Position numbers and translations under genes: made by a program. Below, in pieces: positions 33,051-44,865 of a DNA stretch of 64,000 nucleotides. The notes under the pieces were generated by a model. It was given only the letters and a program-made list of their open reading frames with translations. It made no database searches and was not told where the DNA came from. This DNA comes from Siphonodentalium dalli (taxonomy: Eukaryota; Mollusca; Scaphopoda; Gadilida; Siphonodentaliidae), in the NCBI GenBank assembly GCA_032622095.1, contig CP136062.1:202769959-202833958 (forward strand). The letters are read 5' to 3'. Numbering within the stretch: position 1 is the stretch's first letter; the number at the start of each line of letters is the position of its first letter.

Positions 33051-34320
33051 AAAGACGCTCTATAAAAAGGGAGATCGACATGATCCGAATAATTATCGCC
33101 CGATTGCTCTGACAAATAACCTAGGTAAACTTTTCAACAAAATAATTAACACCAGGATAAATAACCACCTCGAGGATAATGATCTGATCAGTGACAATCA
33201 GTTTGGTTTTCGGAAGAATCGTAGTACAATTGATAGTGCATTTGTTTTAAATACCATTGTGAAGAAGTACAAGCAGACAAATAAGCCCATTTATGCTGCG
33301 TTCATTGATTTCAAAAAAGCGTTCGACTCAGTAGACAGATCGTTAATGTTACACAAAATACGTGATTATGGAATTTCTGGTAAAATACATCATTGTATAC
33401 GTTCATTGTATCAAGCAAGCTACATAAGTGTGAAAACAGAGACAGGCGTTGGACCACAACTTCTATCAACTATTGGAGTAAGACAAGGCTCTTCAATTTC
33501 ACCCACGCTGTTTAAAATGTATATTGATGACCTAAGATATTCATTTGACTCGACTTGCAATCCCGTTATTCTAAATAATCGGCCGACCAGTCATCTTTTA
33601 TTCGCAGATGAACTTGTAATAATATCGGAAACGAAAGAAGGTTTACAGAAATTCTTGAATAAATTGGAAAATTGTGCAATAGATAATAGTCTCACTGTTA
33701 ATGTAAATAAAACAAAAAGCATGGTTTTCAGATCTCGCAAGTCAAAATATGAACCGAAATTCATATTTCGATTGAAGCCACTGGAAATGGTTGGGGATTA
33801 TATGTATTTGGGTCTAAAATTCAGTTCAACTGGCAAAACGTTAAAATCGCAGGAGCATTTGAGCGCAAAGGCATTAAAATCAATGCTTTTCCTAACACAA
33901 TCTATTCCAATAAGACTTCAGCTAGCGATCCCTACAAAATACAAGTTGTTTGACAAACTAATAAAACCAGTAATGTTGTATGGTTGTGAAGTATGGCTGG
34001 GAGATGTGCCTAATCTGCATACTGACTCTTTACATTGCGAGCAGGTTCAATTGAAATTTTGCAAAAATGTACTTTGTATAAATAGAAAAGCGTCGAACCA
34101 TGCTTCTCGTGCAGAACTGGGTAGATTCCCCGTATTTCATGACGCGGTTTTAAAGAGTTTCAGATATAGGAATAAAATTTCTAAGTCAAAACGTCATACA
34201 TTAGTTTATGCGGACTACGTTGAATCAACTAATTCGAAATTATCCACTGCATCGTGGAATGTATTACTGCAGAAGAATGGAATCGATATTGCGGAAGACA
34301 GTCAGTCGAGTGGAATTTAA
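33051..34320 (+). pseudogene. LINE reverse transcriptase palm/thumb, catalytic box FADE
   Basis: A long open frame with RT motifs YKKGDRHDPNNYRPIALTN, GFRKNRSTIDSAF, AAFIDFKKAFDSVDR (catalytic Asp), VRQGSSISPTLF and HLLFADELVIIS. The last is the YxDD box, in which the second Asp is Glu. This single change would be expected to cripple catalysis. Thumb motifs (GLKFSSTG, VMLYGCEVW) follow. The first ~60 codons of the open frame up to 33044 are Polinton TIR read-through, not RT. Confidence 0.85.
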
Positions 34321-34451
34321 GAACAAGAACTGCTAAAAAAGCTGAAAATAGAGCACATTAACTGTTTTGTGAAGGACGTTTTTGATGATATACGAGATCA
34401 ATCGGTGGTAATAAACTAAGAACGTATCGCATTTTCAAACGCAGATATGAG

Positions 34452-34841
34452 GTGGAACCGTATATTACCAATACCAAATCTGTTGACGCGATAATTCTCT
34501 TCACATGGTTACGCGTAAGTAATCACAAGCTTGAGATTGAGAAGGGAAGACACAAACAGCCCCCGTCAGAAATAAAGGATAGAATATGTCCTGTCTGTAG
34601 GACAAACTCCATGAACTCGGTTGAGACCGAATCACACTTTGTTATGAATTGTCCGGCATACGAAAACATTCGCATTAGTTGTTTCGCGGCAATAGGCGAG
34701 TATATAACCGATTTCCACAGAATGACAGAAGACAATAAATTTAATTATATAATGGAAAATAGGCACATTGATACCATAAATATCATATGCGACATGATCC
34801 GGTCCTTCTTTGAAAAACGGCAGATTTTATCAAATGTATAA
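34452..34841 (+). pseudogene. LINE ORF2 C-terminal Cys/His segment
   Basis: Contains TWLRVSNHKLEIEKGRH, then ICPVCRTN and ETESHFVMNCPAY, a C-x2-C...H-x4-C arrangement typical of the RT-associated C-terminal domain in Jockey/CR1-type LINEs. It is separated from the RT frame by a stop at 34318 and a ~130-base frame change. Confidence 0.7.
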
Positions 34842-35277
34842 TAATTATAAGAACAACTTGTGAGTGAGTATACTGAATATAAATTTTGACTGAGTCGGGT
34901 TTTATTTAATTCATGCTATTATTGTACATGTATGTTTTATATTATATGTTATATGTTTGCAACTGCCCATTGAGGTGTTATTGCAATAAAATCTTGTATC
35001 TTGGTCCACAGAATGCGAGAAAGCGTCCAATTGCCGGACTTAGTTTTGGAGACATAAAGTGCATACCATCGGTGGGCTTCTAAAATGTCGTATATCTTCC
35101 AGAAATAAAAAATTATACAGATGACAAGAAATTCATTAGGCGGTTTTCGATTCCGTATTATGGATGGCAACAAGCCGTATCCTGGATGGCAACAATGAAT
35201 GCACGTGCGTTGTGGAGAAACTCGCTTCGTTTCTAAAACATTGATTTAAACGAGCAATTGGCATAAATTATTTCTCA

Positions 35278-38200
35278 TATAGTCAGGTTCGAAATGGAAT
35301 AAATGTGAAAGGTGCGGGCATTTTACTTTCAGAAGCTTTTGAGAATTGTTTCTAAAGGTATATTTCAAAAACCAATGTTGGCAAGTCGACAAATTATTAT
35401 TTCTGACCCAAAATGACAATTCAAAATGGCCGCCATCAGAACAAAGTCTAGATTTTCGTTTACTATTATATGTTGTTCTAAGACGTTTGAATATTATCCA
35501 TTTCCGTAATTTCGAACGAATTGTGACAAGAGACACTATATACAGAACATATGTGGTAATTTAAAGTGAACATGTTTGACATTTAACCTAATTTATGCCC
35601 AAAAATGACAAAAAACGCGAATTTTATAAATTATTGCCTCTTAAATGGCAGAACGTGAAGTATTCCGGAAATATATTCTTCAAATGGTTGAGACAGTTGT
35701 GTCTAAATATAATTTGTATTCTGATTCCAGAAAACAATGTTGGCAACTCGACAAATAATTATTTCTGACCTAAAATGACAATTCAAAATGGCCGCCATCA
35801 GAATAAAGTCTAGATTTTCGTTTACTGATATATGTTGTTCTAAGACGTTTGAATATTATGCATTTCCGTACTTTCGAACGAATTGTGACAAGATACACTA
35901 TACACAGAACATATGTGGTAATTTAAAGTGAACATATTTGACATTTAACCCAGTTTATGCCAAAAAATGCGAATTTTATAAATTATTGCCTCTTAAATGG
36001 CAGAAAGTGAAGTATTCCGGAAATATATCCTTCAAATGGTTGAGACAGTTGTGTCTAAATGTAATATTGTTCCTAACTTTTGTATATATATATATATTGT
36101 ACCATAATGGTCTCCATATTTGGAGGAATAAACATATATCTCTCTCTCTCTCTCTGCAATCTTCGGGGACCCCCCTGCAACAACAACAGTAACACCTTCT
36201 GTTTTCGGTTTGGTAACAAGTTCTCGAGAAAAGAAACCATTCAAATCGGACTTGTTGTCAGACAACAAAATTAAACTTTTTTTAATTTTGTGGGATGGGA
36301 ACATCACGATTTGTCATTGTCCTTCGGATCAATGGTACATTGCGACTTCTTCTCGATCTGGTGGCAGTCTTGATAGATTTATCCGAGTATCTGTCGAACA
36401 CTACATAAATCCAAACATAGCCTTCGCCCTCCTTCAACACGCACACTGAGAATACATCGGCCAAATCTCCAAATGTATTTATCTTTTCCGGTCTATCTAT
36501 AGCCACAACAAGGGCAGTGTTTGCAAGTTGACTGCCCTGTTGGCATGAATGGCAACTACAAGACGATGTAATACACTGCGATATGTTTTACAACATGAAT
36601 TCATGCCTGTTCCAATTGCATTATGCGAGACAAATAAAACACTTAGAACTGGAAACAAAGCAATTCGTATTGACGCTCTGATCGAGAAAGTATCCTGCCT
36701 AACAAGAATGACACCATCTCCCCGTGCAGGTATTGTCATTGACGGTCAGGCCCTTGTTGTGGCCATAGGTAAAGTCCGATTTGAATAGTTTCTTGTCTCG
36801 AGAACTTGTTACCAAAGCGAAAACAGAAGGTGTTACTGTTGTTGTTGCAGGGGGGTTCCCCGAAGATTGCAGAGTAGATTGTTCGGTAGATGGAACAGAC
36901 TTGAAAGGGTTAGATTCTAATCACGAAGAGGCTGATACTAGACTTATCCTTCATTCACTTGATACCAACGTGGGGTGCAATCTAAAACAAGTTATTGTGA
37001 TAAGTAGGGACGTCGATATTCCAGTGTTATTGCTTGGTTACCAAAACAAATTCCCTGCAGATTGTGGTGTGTTCATGATGGCTGGAACTTTCAAAAGCCC
37101 TAAAATATTACCCATCAGGGATTTTGCCACCCAAAATACCGAGCGACGCTCTGAACTATATTCTTGCGTTTCATGCTTTAACGGGGTGTGATTCAACTTC
37201 GTTCATATATTGTGTGTCTAAACGATCCGCATGGAAGATTTACCTGGAATGTTGTGAACTCTTAAAGGGTATTGGTAATATTGCAATATCCACTGAAACA
37301 ATTGAAAGTGCTGAACATTTTGTATGCAAGTTGTATGGAGTTTCCGATGCAAAACTCAACAATGCAAGATTCAGGATGTTCCCTCGGACTGAATCTCCTG
37401 AAATGGTCGATTAGATGGTCACTAGAACCCATTCCAAAATCATGTCTCGAAATAATCAAATGTGAGTGCAATAAAGGGTGTGTAACAGCAAGGTGTACAT
37501 GCAGAAAATCAGAGTCACCCTGCACACCACTCCGCAACTGTGGAATTGACTGCAATAATAAATAAGGCTTTTATGTGACTATTTTTGGCTATATGACGGC
37601 AAATTGTGTCGCATTGGGTGTTGATGAGCCAGTTTCATAATATTACTGATGATTTTCGAATGTTTAACTGATTATTATATCGGCCATTTTGAATTGTCAT
37701 TTTAGGTCAGAAATAATTATTGGTCGAGTTGCCAACATTGTGTTTTGGAATCAGATTACAAATTACATTTAGACACAACTGTCTAAACCATTTGAAGGAT
37801 ATAATTAACTTTCTTTCTGCCATTTAAGACCGCAATAATTTATAAGTTTTTGCGTTTTTTTGTAATTTTTGGGCATAAAGTGGGTTAAATGTCAAACATG
37901 TTCACTTTAGATTACCACATATGTTCTGTGTATAGTGTCTCTTGTCACAATTCGTTCGAAAGTACGGAAATGCATAATATTCAAACGTCTTAGAACAACA
38001 TATAACAGTAAACGAAATCTAGACTTTGTTCTGATGGCGGCCATTTTGAATTGTCATTTTAGGTCAGAAATATTTATTTGTCGAGTTGCCAACATTGTTT
38101 ATTGGAATCAGGTTACAAATTACATTTAGACACAACTGTCTATACCATTTGAATGATACGTTTCCAGCATATTTCACTTTCTGCCATTTAAGACCGTAAT

Positions 38201-38576
38201 AATTTATCAAATTCGCGTTTTTGGTCATTATTTTGCCATAAATGGGGTTAAATATCAAACATGTTCACTTTAAATTACCACATATGTTCTGTGTATACCT
38301 CTTCTTGTTCCAATTCGTTCGAAAGTACGGAAATACTCAATATTCGAACGTCTTAGAGCAACACATAACAACAAACGTAAAGTTAGACTTTGTTTTGATG
38401 GCGGCCATTTTGAATTGCCATTTTTGACCAGAAATAATAATTTGTCAACTTGCCAACATTGGTTTTTGAAATCAGCATAAAAAATACTTTTAGAAACAAT
38501 TCTCAAAAGCTTCTGAAAGAAAAATGCCTGCACCTTTGTTTCTAGAGGCGTTTTTAAATTTTCGAACCTGACTATT
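35278..38576. mobile_element. Foldback-type element with tandem ~360-bp units in both arms
   Basis: The outer ends read agtcaggttcgaa (35279) and ttcgaacctgact (38562). Each arm holds two or three tandem copies of a ~362-bp unit containing 'aattcaaaatggccgccatc' and 'gttctaagacgtttgaatatt' (left at 35379 and 35741; right, inverted, at 37724, 38081 and 38445). The centre (36150-37565) carries a broken mobile gene. Foldback elements with long composite arms are known; I cannot assign this one to a superfamily. No target duplication was confirmed. Confidence 0.7.
36155..37565 (+). pseudogene. Mobile-element 'HEEADTR' gene with Cys-rich tail, internally inverted
   Basis: The N-terminal piece is on the plus strand (36549-36788: RYVLQHEFMPVPIALCETNK, VIDGQALVVAIGK). 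The middle piece is on the minus strand (36506 down to 36155: KINTFGDLADVF, VFDRYSDKSIKTATR, FFSRELVTK). The C-terminal piece is on the plus strand (36781-37565: FLSRELVTK, NHEEADTRLILHS, VIVISRDVDIPVLLL, AFHALTGCDSTSF, ESAEHFVCKLYG). It ends with a Cys-rich tail, GCVTARCTC. The HEEADTR and 'DxDVxVLLL' motifs mark a gene family common in invertebrate genomes near mobile DNA, with a PIN/FEN-like look; its function is not established. The stretch encoding SRELVTK to AGG is present in both orientations (36160-36260 and 36773-36870), so an inverted partial duplication broke the gene. Confidence 0.7.
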
Positions 38577-38802
38577 ACGGCATCCGACATTTCAAATGAA
38601 CTGATATATTTTCGGTGGTAATGGCGAAAACAATTTTAAAATTTGTTGCATTCTATGAACGTTTTCGTCCAACGCGTCGGTACAAACGGACCTATTTTAT
38701 ACACTGAATCGCCGGTGACGTAATACTTCGCAATGACAAACAACTACGTCAATTGTGCGTTGTGCTATTTCATACCCGAAACAAACATAGTTCCTCTGCC
38801 TT

Positions 38803-38994
38803 TTATTCGATAGTCTGTTGAATCACTTGTAAGATAAATTTTTTATCACCGCCCTGCGTGTGGGTTCGCAGAATCGTATCCATTTTTTTATCAATAACGG
38901 GAATAATAGAGTTATATTTCTTTGAAAAACTGAACACTTTGGGCGGCGACTGGGAAGTCGTATGATATTGTCTATATGTCTTAGAAGTAAACAT
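38803..38994 (-). other. Unassigned small ORF
   Basis: 63 codons: YRQYHTTSQSPPKVFSF, then IIPVIDKKMDTILRTHTQGG and KKFILQVIQQTIE. The composition is protein-like and not a repeat translation. It sits just outside the foldback element. No homologue is recognised. It may be a leftover from the same mobile gene family or a chance frame. The rest of 38577-39876 shows no gene. Confidence 0.25.
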
Positions 38995-39876
38995 TATTAA
39001 ATCGTGAGATACGACCTTTAGTTTTGGCGATTCCGCGTGTTCGATTAGTCTCTGTCGTTCAGGTTAAGGATCAAACGTCCACCGGCCATTCCTCCTCAAA
39101 ACAATCATAAGTATAGGTTATAACTCGCTTGGGTTATATGTACAAGATACAGATACCCAAACATTTTAGAAACCGATTCACACCCAGAGAAAATGGGACT
39201 TGAGCCACATTCAATAAGACGATTACATACCAATTATAACATTGAATGGTTTGTGGCGTTACATATTCCTGTTGAACAATTAGTCAAATGATCGTTGACA
39301 ATCGGATCACTTGCGTCAGGATTATTTATCAGCGTTGATATAAACCATTTTGTCTCCTAATTCTGAAAACGTGTTTTATACTGATAGCGTGTTTCTGTAT
39401 AAAACAGATTCTTCCCTGTGATAGTAAAGTGTTTTGGCTGTTAAGGTTATTTTTTGTCTTGTTTTAATAATGGACTATTTTTCGCCCAGAACACCGGAGG
39501 CAATGTTCCGGTAGTGTTCGGACTCCGACGTGAATCTATTCCACATTGCATGAAGTTTGTGTGATGAAATATCACCGGAATTCATGACAAAAAATTAACA
39601 AACCTGTATAAATTGCATGGAATTCTGCGCACATGTATGTATATGTGAAATGTTAGTGGAATGTTCTCAATGTTATCATTCCAAAGATCATTATGTGATT
39701 GTTGCGGATTATACGTTCCAAACAGGTTTGTATTTCGGTCAGTTTACCCCGCCCCACCGGACAAAAAATATTAATCGAAAGTATTGGGGTCCCCACCCAC
39801 GCAGCCCATCCCCTCTCTGACCGCTACTAATGGCATGATCCGTGTTTTAACTTCCCGAGTGACTGGTGTGATAATT

Positions 39877-40262
39877 ATCATGGCGTATTGTTAGAATTAA
39901 ATGTTCACACCTTCCGCTCCGATTTCATTTCAGCTTACTATCCAATTAATGTCAATTTATGTGCGATAATTAGCTCAAGTCTATATTTTGGCTCCGTCGA
40001 AAGACAGATTCATACAAGAAATATTGTTCATGAATTGGAGCAAATTGATTGGCCGTGGGTGTGAACCGGCTTGCTATGGAATTTATGAACCACTTCACAC
40101 CCAATCAAATTGCTCCAACTCATGAACAATATTTCTTGTACGAATCTGGGGCCAAAATATAGACTTGAGCTAAAACTCACACAGAAATTGACATTAACTG
40201 GATAGTAAGCTTAAAGTAGATCGGAGCGGACGGTGTGGAATTCTAACAATACGCCATGAGAG
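39877..40262. repeat. ~385-bp hairpin (MITE-like) element
   Basis: The ends are tcatggcgtattgttagaatt and aattctaacaatacgccatga. The arms pair over ~150 bases, for example 'atatagacttgagct' with 'agctcaagtctatat' and 'gaacaatatttcttgta' with its complement. A short spacer with 'gtgggtgtgaaccgg' lies at the centre (about 40065). No ORF. Confidence 0.85.
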
Positions 40263-40357
40263 ATATTTTTTGAACATATCAAGCACGAACATACCAGACA
40301 CTGTTGAAATCAGCATGCACATGATTTGCAACATTGAAAAGAACGTTTTAGTTTTAA

Positions 40358-40620
40358 CCCTTTACCCAACAAAACGGCCAAAACCGGCCAAATAAAGCTT
40401 CAACAGCCTAAATATCTTCGGTCTGTCTCAATAGAACCATACAAATATGGATATCATTGGAACCGGCTCCTTGACCACATTGTGATAGTTACAGTTATGC
40501 CCTGTGCCAATGCATTCTCTTATATATGCGAGTCGACCATATGTCGCCTCGCATATATAAGAGAATGCATTGGCCTAAAAAAAAAAATTTAACACTTTTT
40601 ACCATTTTTTCTTACATGCC
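40358..40620. repeat. Family-1 MITE (TTAA, CCCTTTACCC end), 3'-truncated copy
   Basis: TTAA at 40354-40357, then ccctttacccaacaaaacgg. The element continues through 'tcttcggtctgtctcaatag' to the shared palindrome (40500-40576). The far end, with gggtaaaggg, is missing. TTAA flanks with CCCT-type ends are the mark of piggyBac-type non-autonomous elements. Confidence 0.75.
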
Positions 40621-40966
40621 AAAACCCATTTGTAAGTTTTGCACACAAAAAATTGGAAATGAAATGTGCATGTTTGAGCTAGAATTGTGTTAAAGTTCGC
40701 TGGTGGCATGGCAGTTGAAAAAAATTACAATTTGATAACATGATCCTCGACAGATATTAATAAACAAATGCGAATTATAAAAAGTTCCATAAGGGAAGAT
40801 ACACACATGCATGTAATATATGTATGTATTTTACATGGCCACACCAATAATTGACAACATTAATCACCTGCGCGCGAGAGGTTCATTGTTAACAGGCCAG
40901 ACAAGTGAGTAGTGATAATCGAAGTCAAACTGTCTGCTATCAGGACATTTAAGGCCAGTCCAAAAC

Positions 40967-41176
40967 ATGTCTTCTCTTACGGATGCGGAAATTAGTCAAG
41001 TCTGTGATATCTGGCATTTTATTAATGCACGAACACCAGAAGCGAAATGTCTGGCATATACAGGCTTGATATAGAACATTTTCGACCATGATGGTTGTTT
41101 GGCGTGGGGTCGCGAAAGCTTCAAATCGCTAAGGGACTTGGTTGAATGTATCGGTCGGAATAATCTGGGCAAGAAG
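40967..41176 (+). pseudogene. Death-effector-domain-like exon with in-frame TAG
   Basis: An ATG at 40967 opens 70 codons up to a donor-like AAG|gtacaat at 41177. The protein reads MSSLTDAEISQVCDIWHF, then LAYTGLI, a TAG (41072), NIFDHDGCLAW, and ESFKSLRDLVECIGRNNL. The second half fits helices 4-6 of death effector domains ('L...g.L...n...L.eLl..igR.dL'). DEDs act in FADD/caspase-8 type signalling. The stop splits the domain, so this is a pseudo-exon, or it carries a sequencing error. No downstream exon was found. Confidence 0.45.
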
Positions 41177-41385
41177 GTACAATATAATATGTTTTACTTA
41201 ACTAGATCAGAGTTAGCCAACCCGCCTGATAGCTTTCGGGATCATATACAGCCCCAAGTCGGGGATCATATATAGCCCCAAGTCGGGGAAATCCTGATCC
41301 ACCACTGCTATACATATCAAGATATGACTGGTAATTATTTAAATAGAACGTCCACAATATGGGTTATCACACGAACAATTATTTT

Positions 41386-41503
41386 AAGTTGCCTGGCGGC
41401 TCGGTCCAAGATAGCGGGTGGAATTAGAACTCAGTGCGGTCAACACGTCGGCAATGATTGGGTTGTCAGTGGACACATATCACATTGTCTGTATGGTGCA
41501 TGT
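41386..41503 (+). pseudogene. Decayed trypsin-like exon (activation/His57 region)
   Basis: The plus-strand frame reads SKIAGGIRTQCGQHVGNDW and then VVSGHISHCLYG. This parallels 'RIVGG...CGG.l..n.WVvSAAHClyG' of trypsin-like proteases, but the residues around His57 are changed (GHISHC in place of AAHC). A weak donor, G|gtgcatg, follows. It is opposite in strand to protease genes A and B and lies between them. It is probably a relic of a third copy; chance similarity cannot be excluded. Confidence 0.35.
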
Positions 41504-41844
41504 AAAACGCCATATATACGATAATTACAGAGATTACATACATGTGTGTATCCACCCTAATTACCCTCACAATTCACAGTAGCCTTAAATGTGACCGAAT
41601 ATAATTTCTATCTCATTGTCCAGATAATGTTGATTATGTATCATACATGCATGAGTATATTGTTCACTCGTATTTATCACTACGAAAACGGGCAGTTGTT
41701 GATTAATTCGGTAAATAATCATTTGTATTATTAGTGTGTGCTATAAGTAGGTTATGTCTTGGTTAGAATCGTTTACTCGAAATACCACTCGTCAAAGACT
41801 CGTGGATATTTCTCGTATACGATTCTTGCCATGATATAACATAT

Positions 41845-41927
41845 ATATACATAACCAGCTTGGGTATCTGTACAAGAAATATTAGTCAGTATTTCTTGTA
41901 CAGATACCCAAGCGGTTATAACATATA
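41845..41927. repeat. Short perfect hairpin
   Basis: 'gcttgggtatctgtacaaga', then aatatt, faces 'tatttcttgtacagataccc', then aagc, with an 8-base loop. A degenerate single arm (cttgggttatatgtacaaga) is at 39129. The rest of 41528-42570 shows no gene. Confidence 0.75.
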
Positions 41928-42571
41928 CTAACTTACCACGAACGGTTTCGAGAATAGAAATTCGACATTTTAGAATTAGCGATTTTTAGAACACGATTCT
42001 GTCGATAAATGGCATTTATGCTTGAAAAATTGAAATGTTATCTGAGGAACTTATGTAATCGAACCCGTAGATATTAAGTATTTTCACACCAAAATTCTAT
42101 ATACGACATTTTAGAAGCTCACGACCATTAAATCTCTTCAAATATTTCGCGACACACGAATGTTGAACAGAATAATTATGTTTTATTATATAACTCACTA
42201 TTTTGAGCGTAAACGCCACACAGACAGAACAGTAATCCGATAATAGGACTCCGCATGTTGGACAAACTTACCGGTCAAACGGCCGTATAAATATGAAATA
42301 CATCGGAATCAGAGGACAGTCAGGTTTGGCACGTAGGTGCTACAAGGACATCCGCGTCCGCAATCGTCGCTCCTTGGGTGCACGACTATAAGTAAGTCAC
42401 GGAGCGCGTGTAGTAATAACAAGTGGAAGTTTGAAAGGATTGCTTAGCAAATTTGTCCCTACCTTTTTATTGGCGTTTAAAGATGTTATATGTCATCCCT
42501 TCAATACGTCTACCAACAACAAGATCGAAACTCTTTTTATATATGAGTTTGCGTCAAGAAATATAAAACTA

Positions 42572-43625
42572 CCTTACTCGTATTCAAATTCGCGCAGTAC
42601 TATTTACATTTAAAACTGAACGACAAAATAGTACGACTAATAAGTTTATACCAAACAATATGGAAACTAAGAGGGCTATTATATATATATAATAGACAAA
42701 TATATTTACATGCGGGCAACCAATCTCAAAATCATTATTCATATATGTACATACATGTAAAGCTATAAACCATGCATGTCTAGATCTTTGATGTTGAATT
42801 AATGTTTAGAAGAAATACACACAAGCATTCCTGGCTGAAGGTGCTCTAAAGTACGTCTCCGTATTCACAACCCTTGGGTGACCTGGGGTGACACCGTGAT
42901 AAAATTGTGAGTTATGCATTTAAAATACACACAATCATGAGTTGAATTAATTTCTTAACCCTTTACCCAACAAACCGGCCAAAACCGGCCAAATAAAGCT
43001 TCAACAGCCTAAAATATCTTCGGTCTGTCTCAATAGAACCATACACATATGGATATCATTGGAACCGGCTCCTTGACCACATTGTGATAGTTACAGTTAT
43101 GCCCTGTAGGTCGCCTCGCATATATAAGAGAATGCATTGGCCTAAAAAAAAATCTTTTTTAACACTTTTTACCTTTTTTTCTTACATTCTTTAACAATTT
43201 TATAATTTTTAATGCGTTAAGCCAATGCATTCTCTTATATATGCGAGGCGACCTATGGTCGACTCGCATATATAAGAGAATGCATTGGCACAGGGCCCTT
43301 CTGTTGGGTAAAGGGTTAAATCAGCGGCCCATACGTGCGGTTGTGGCTTTACTTCTTTCGAGTTCAATAGCATATATAGTTTCCATATATATTTATTATA
43401 TATCAGAATAATTATTTGAATCATAAACACCCGTCTTTCCAACAAAATTTTCTTCGAGATGATATTTTATATATACACGTATAACTAAGAACTGAAACTG
43501 TCGTAAGATACAAGATTTTTTCGAAAATATGTTTGTCAGTTTGAATTCGCGCAGTTGGATGCGCGAATTCAGAACTGGGCTAAAAATTGTACTGCGCAAA
43601 TTTGAATTCGAGTATAAGGTATACT
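42572..43625. repeat. Outer inverted repeat enclosing a nested MITE
   Basis: 'taccttactcgtattcaaatt', then cgcgcagtac at 42572-42602, is matched in reverse by 'gtactgcgcaaatttgaattc' and gagtataaggta at 43591-43624. Inside lies a complete family-1 MITE (42959-43315), so an older ~700-bp element probably took a later insertion. Confidence 0.55.
42959..43315. repeat. Family-1 MITE, complete copy, 357 bp
   Basis: TTAA (42955-42958), ccctttacccaac on the left, gttgggtaaaggg on the right and TTAA (43316-43319). It contains one half and one full copy of the ~70-bp palindrome (43106-43141 and 43221-43291). This is the cleanest example of the family in the window. Confidence 0.9.
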
Positions 43626-44744
43626 ATTGTCACCGTGTTGGGGAGGTCGTGACCAACCGTAGAACAAATATAGTCTGTTGATAAAATTTGCATTACACCT
43701 GGGCCCTATACAATCTCTTTAAAAAGACGACGATAACCCTAACGGATGAACATCTCAAGAAGTGTCCATGCACTAAATTTCATTTCTACAACGACGCGGT
43801 ATTCCCAACATGACGTAATGAATATGAAGTGCATTCCTGACATAGTATATGTTTGTGAGAATCGTAGTATTTAGAAATAGTTATAAATACAACAAGATGC
43901 GAATGAATAATCAGTCACGAATATCGTTGACTGATAAAAACTCGAAGATGATGTGTCCTATATTGCGGTGAGTAAAATGAGTTATTGATACATCGCCTGT
44001 ATTCAGCTTTCCAACAATAGTTGAGTTTAACAATGCGTGGGGAAACTTGTCAACACTTCATTGACCTCTGATCTGTGAAGTGATCCGTTATGCCATAAAC
44101 CAATGAAAACACACGCGAGCTTCGCAACTCTCCAATGAAATGGAGGGAATCCCATCAATTCAGTATCTGATTATGAATGAGATTTCCAGAGACGTGAATA
44201 TTGTAAAATTTTCGTCGGCTTTTTTTTCTATATATTATAGAAGACAACTTTTGTAATATCGGCGTCCCTGATTCTTAACTTACCAATGTAGTAGTGCGTG
44301 TTGGTTTTGAACCAAATGGCATATGTTTACCTAAATTCAGCCACTTAGTTGGGTATAAATGAAAAATACCGAGACTTAGGTGTCGTTTAAATAGATGCTG
44401 TGATTTGAAAATCGGGGTTGGATGTCCTCGGAGACGCAGGACGAGGGTGTGTCTCTCCTCATTGCAATTTCCAAATGAACGCCCATCCAGATCGAAAATA
44501 CCAAGTCCGAGTCAACCATATTATCCCCATCATACAGAGGCGGAGCAGGCTTACAGCCATGTGGCATGTTGGTGCAACTGTGAATTGGATGGGATGGGGT
44601 GTCACACCACGCGTACATTGGATTCCCTACATGTTTCATCCCATCTCGATTAAAGCAGAATATACATCTCAACATCACGCAATAACGATGGACTAAATTT
44701 GTCGCCGTGCACAATTGTGGTCAAAATAACCCCAACGATCTGAA

Positions 44745-44865
44745 ACTAGTCACACATAATGTACCTGTATATACATCAACTATATCACTAGTCACAACAT
44801 CAACTAAATCACTAGTCACACATAATGTACTGTATATAAATCAACTAAATCACTCACCAACTGAC
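44745..44865. repeat. Short tandem repeat, 'ctagtcacacataatgtac' unit
   Basis: Three partial copies of a ~60-base unit (actagtcacacataatgtac, atcaactaaatcac). Frames around 44376-44714 on both strands are open but match nothing I know. I see no gene in 43626-45546. Confidence 0.55.

Larger units (their letters stand above)
33045..35000 (+). mobile_element. SGNH/EEP/RT LINE, 3' part
   Basis: The continuation of the LINE at 14220-18228. It contains RT palm and thumb (33051-34320), a C-terminal Cys/His segment (34452-34841) and a 3' UTR of ~160 bases. The UTR ends near ttgcaataaaatcttgtatc at about 34981-35000, the sort of short terminus seen in CR1-like LINEs that lack long poly(A). Confidence 0.85.

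Noticed and set aside
35246-35536. 96-codon minus-strand ORF in the foldback arm
   Set aside because: It lies fully in the 362-bp arm repeat, and the matching units have it broken. Not conserved as protein.
44376-44714. Overlapping ORFs on both strands (112, 82, 92 codons)
   Set aside because: No recognised domain, no splice-consistent neighbours, and all three overlap each other.
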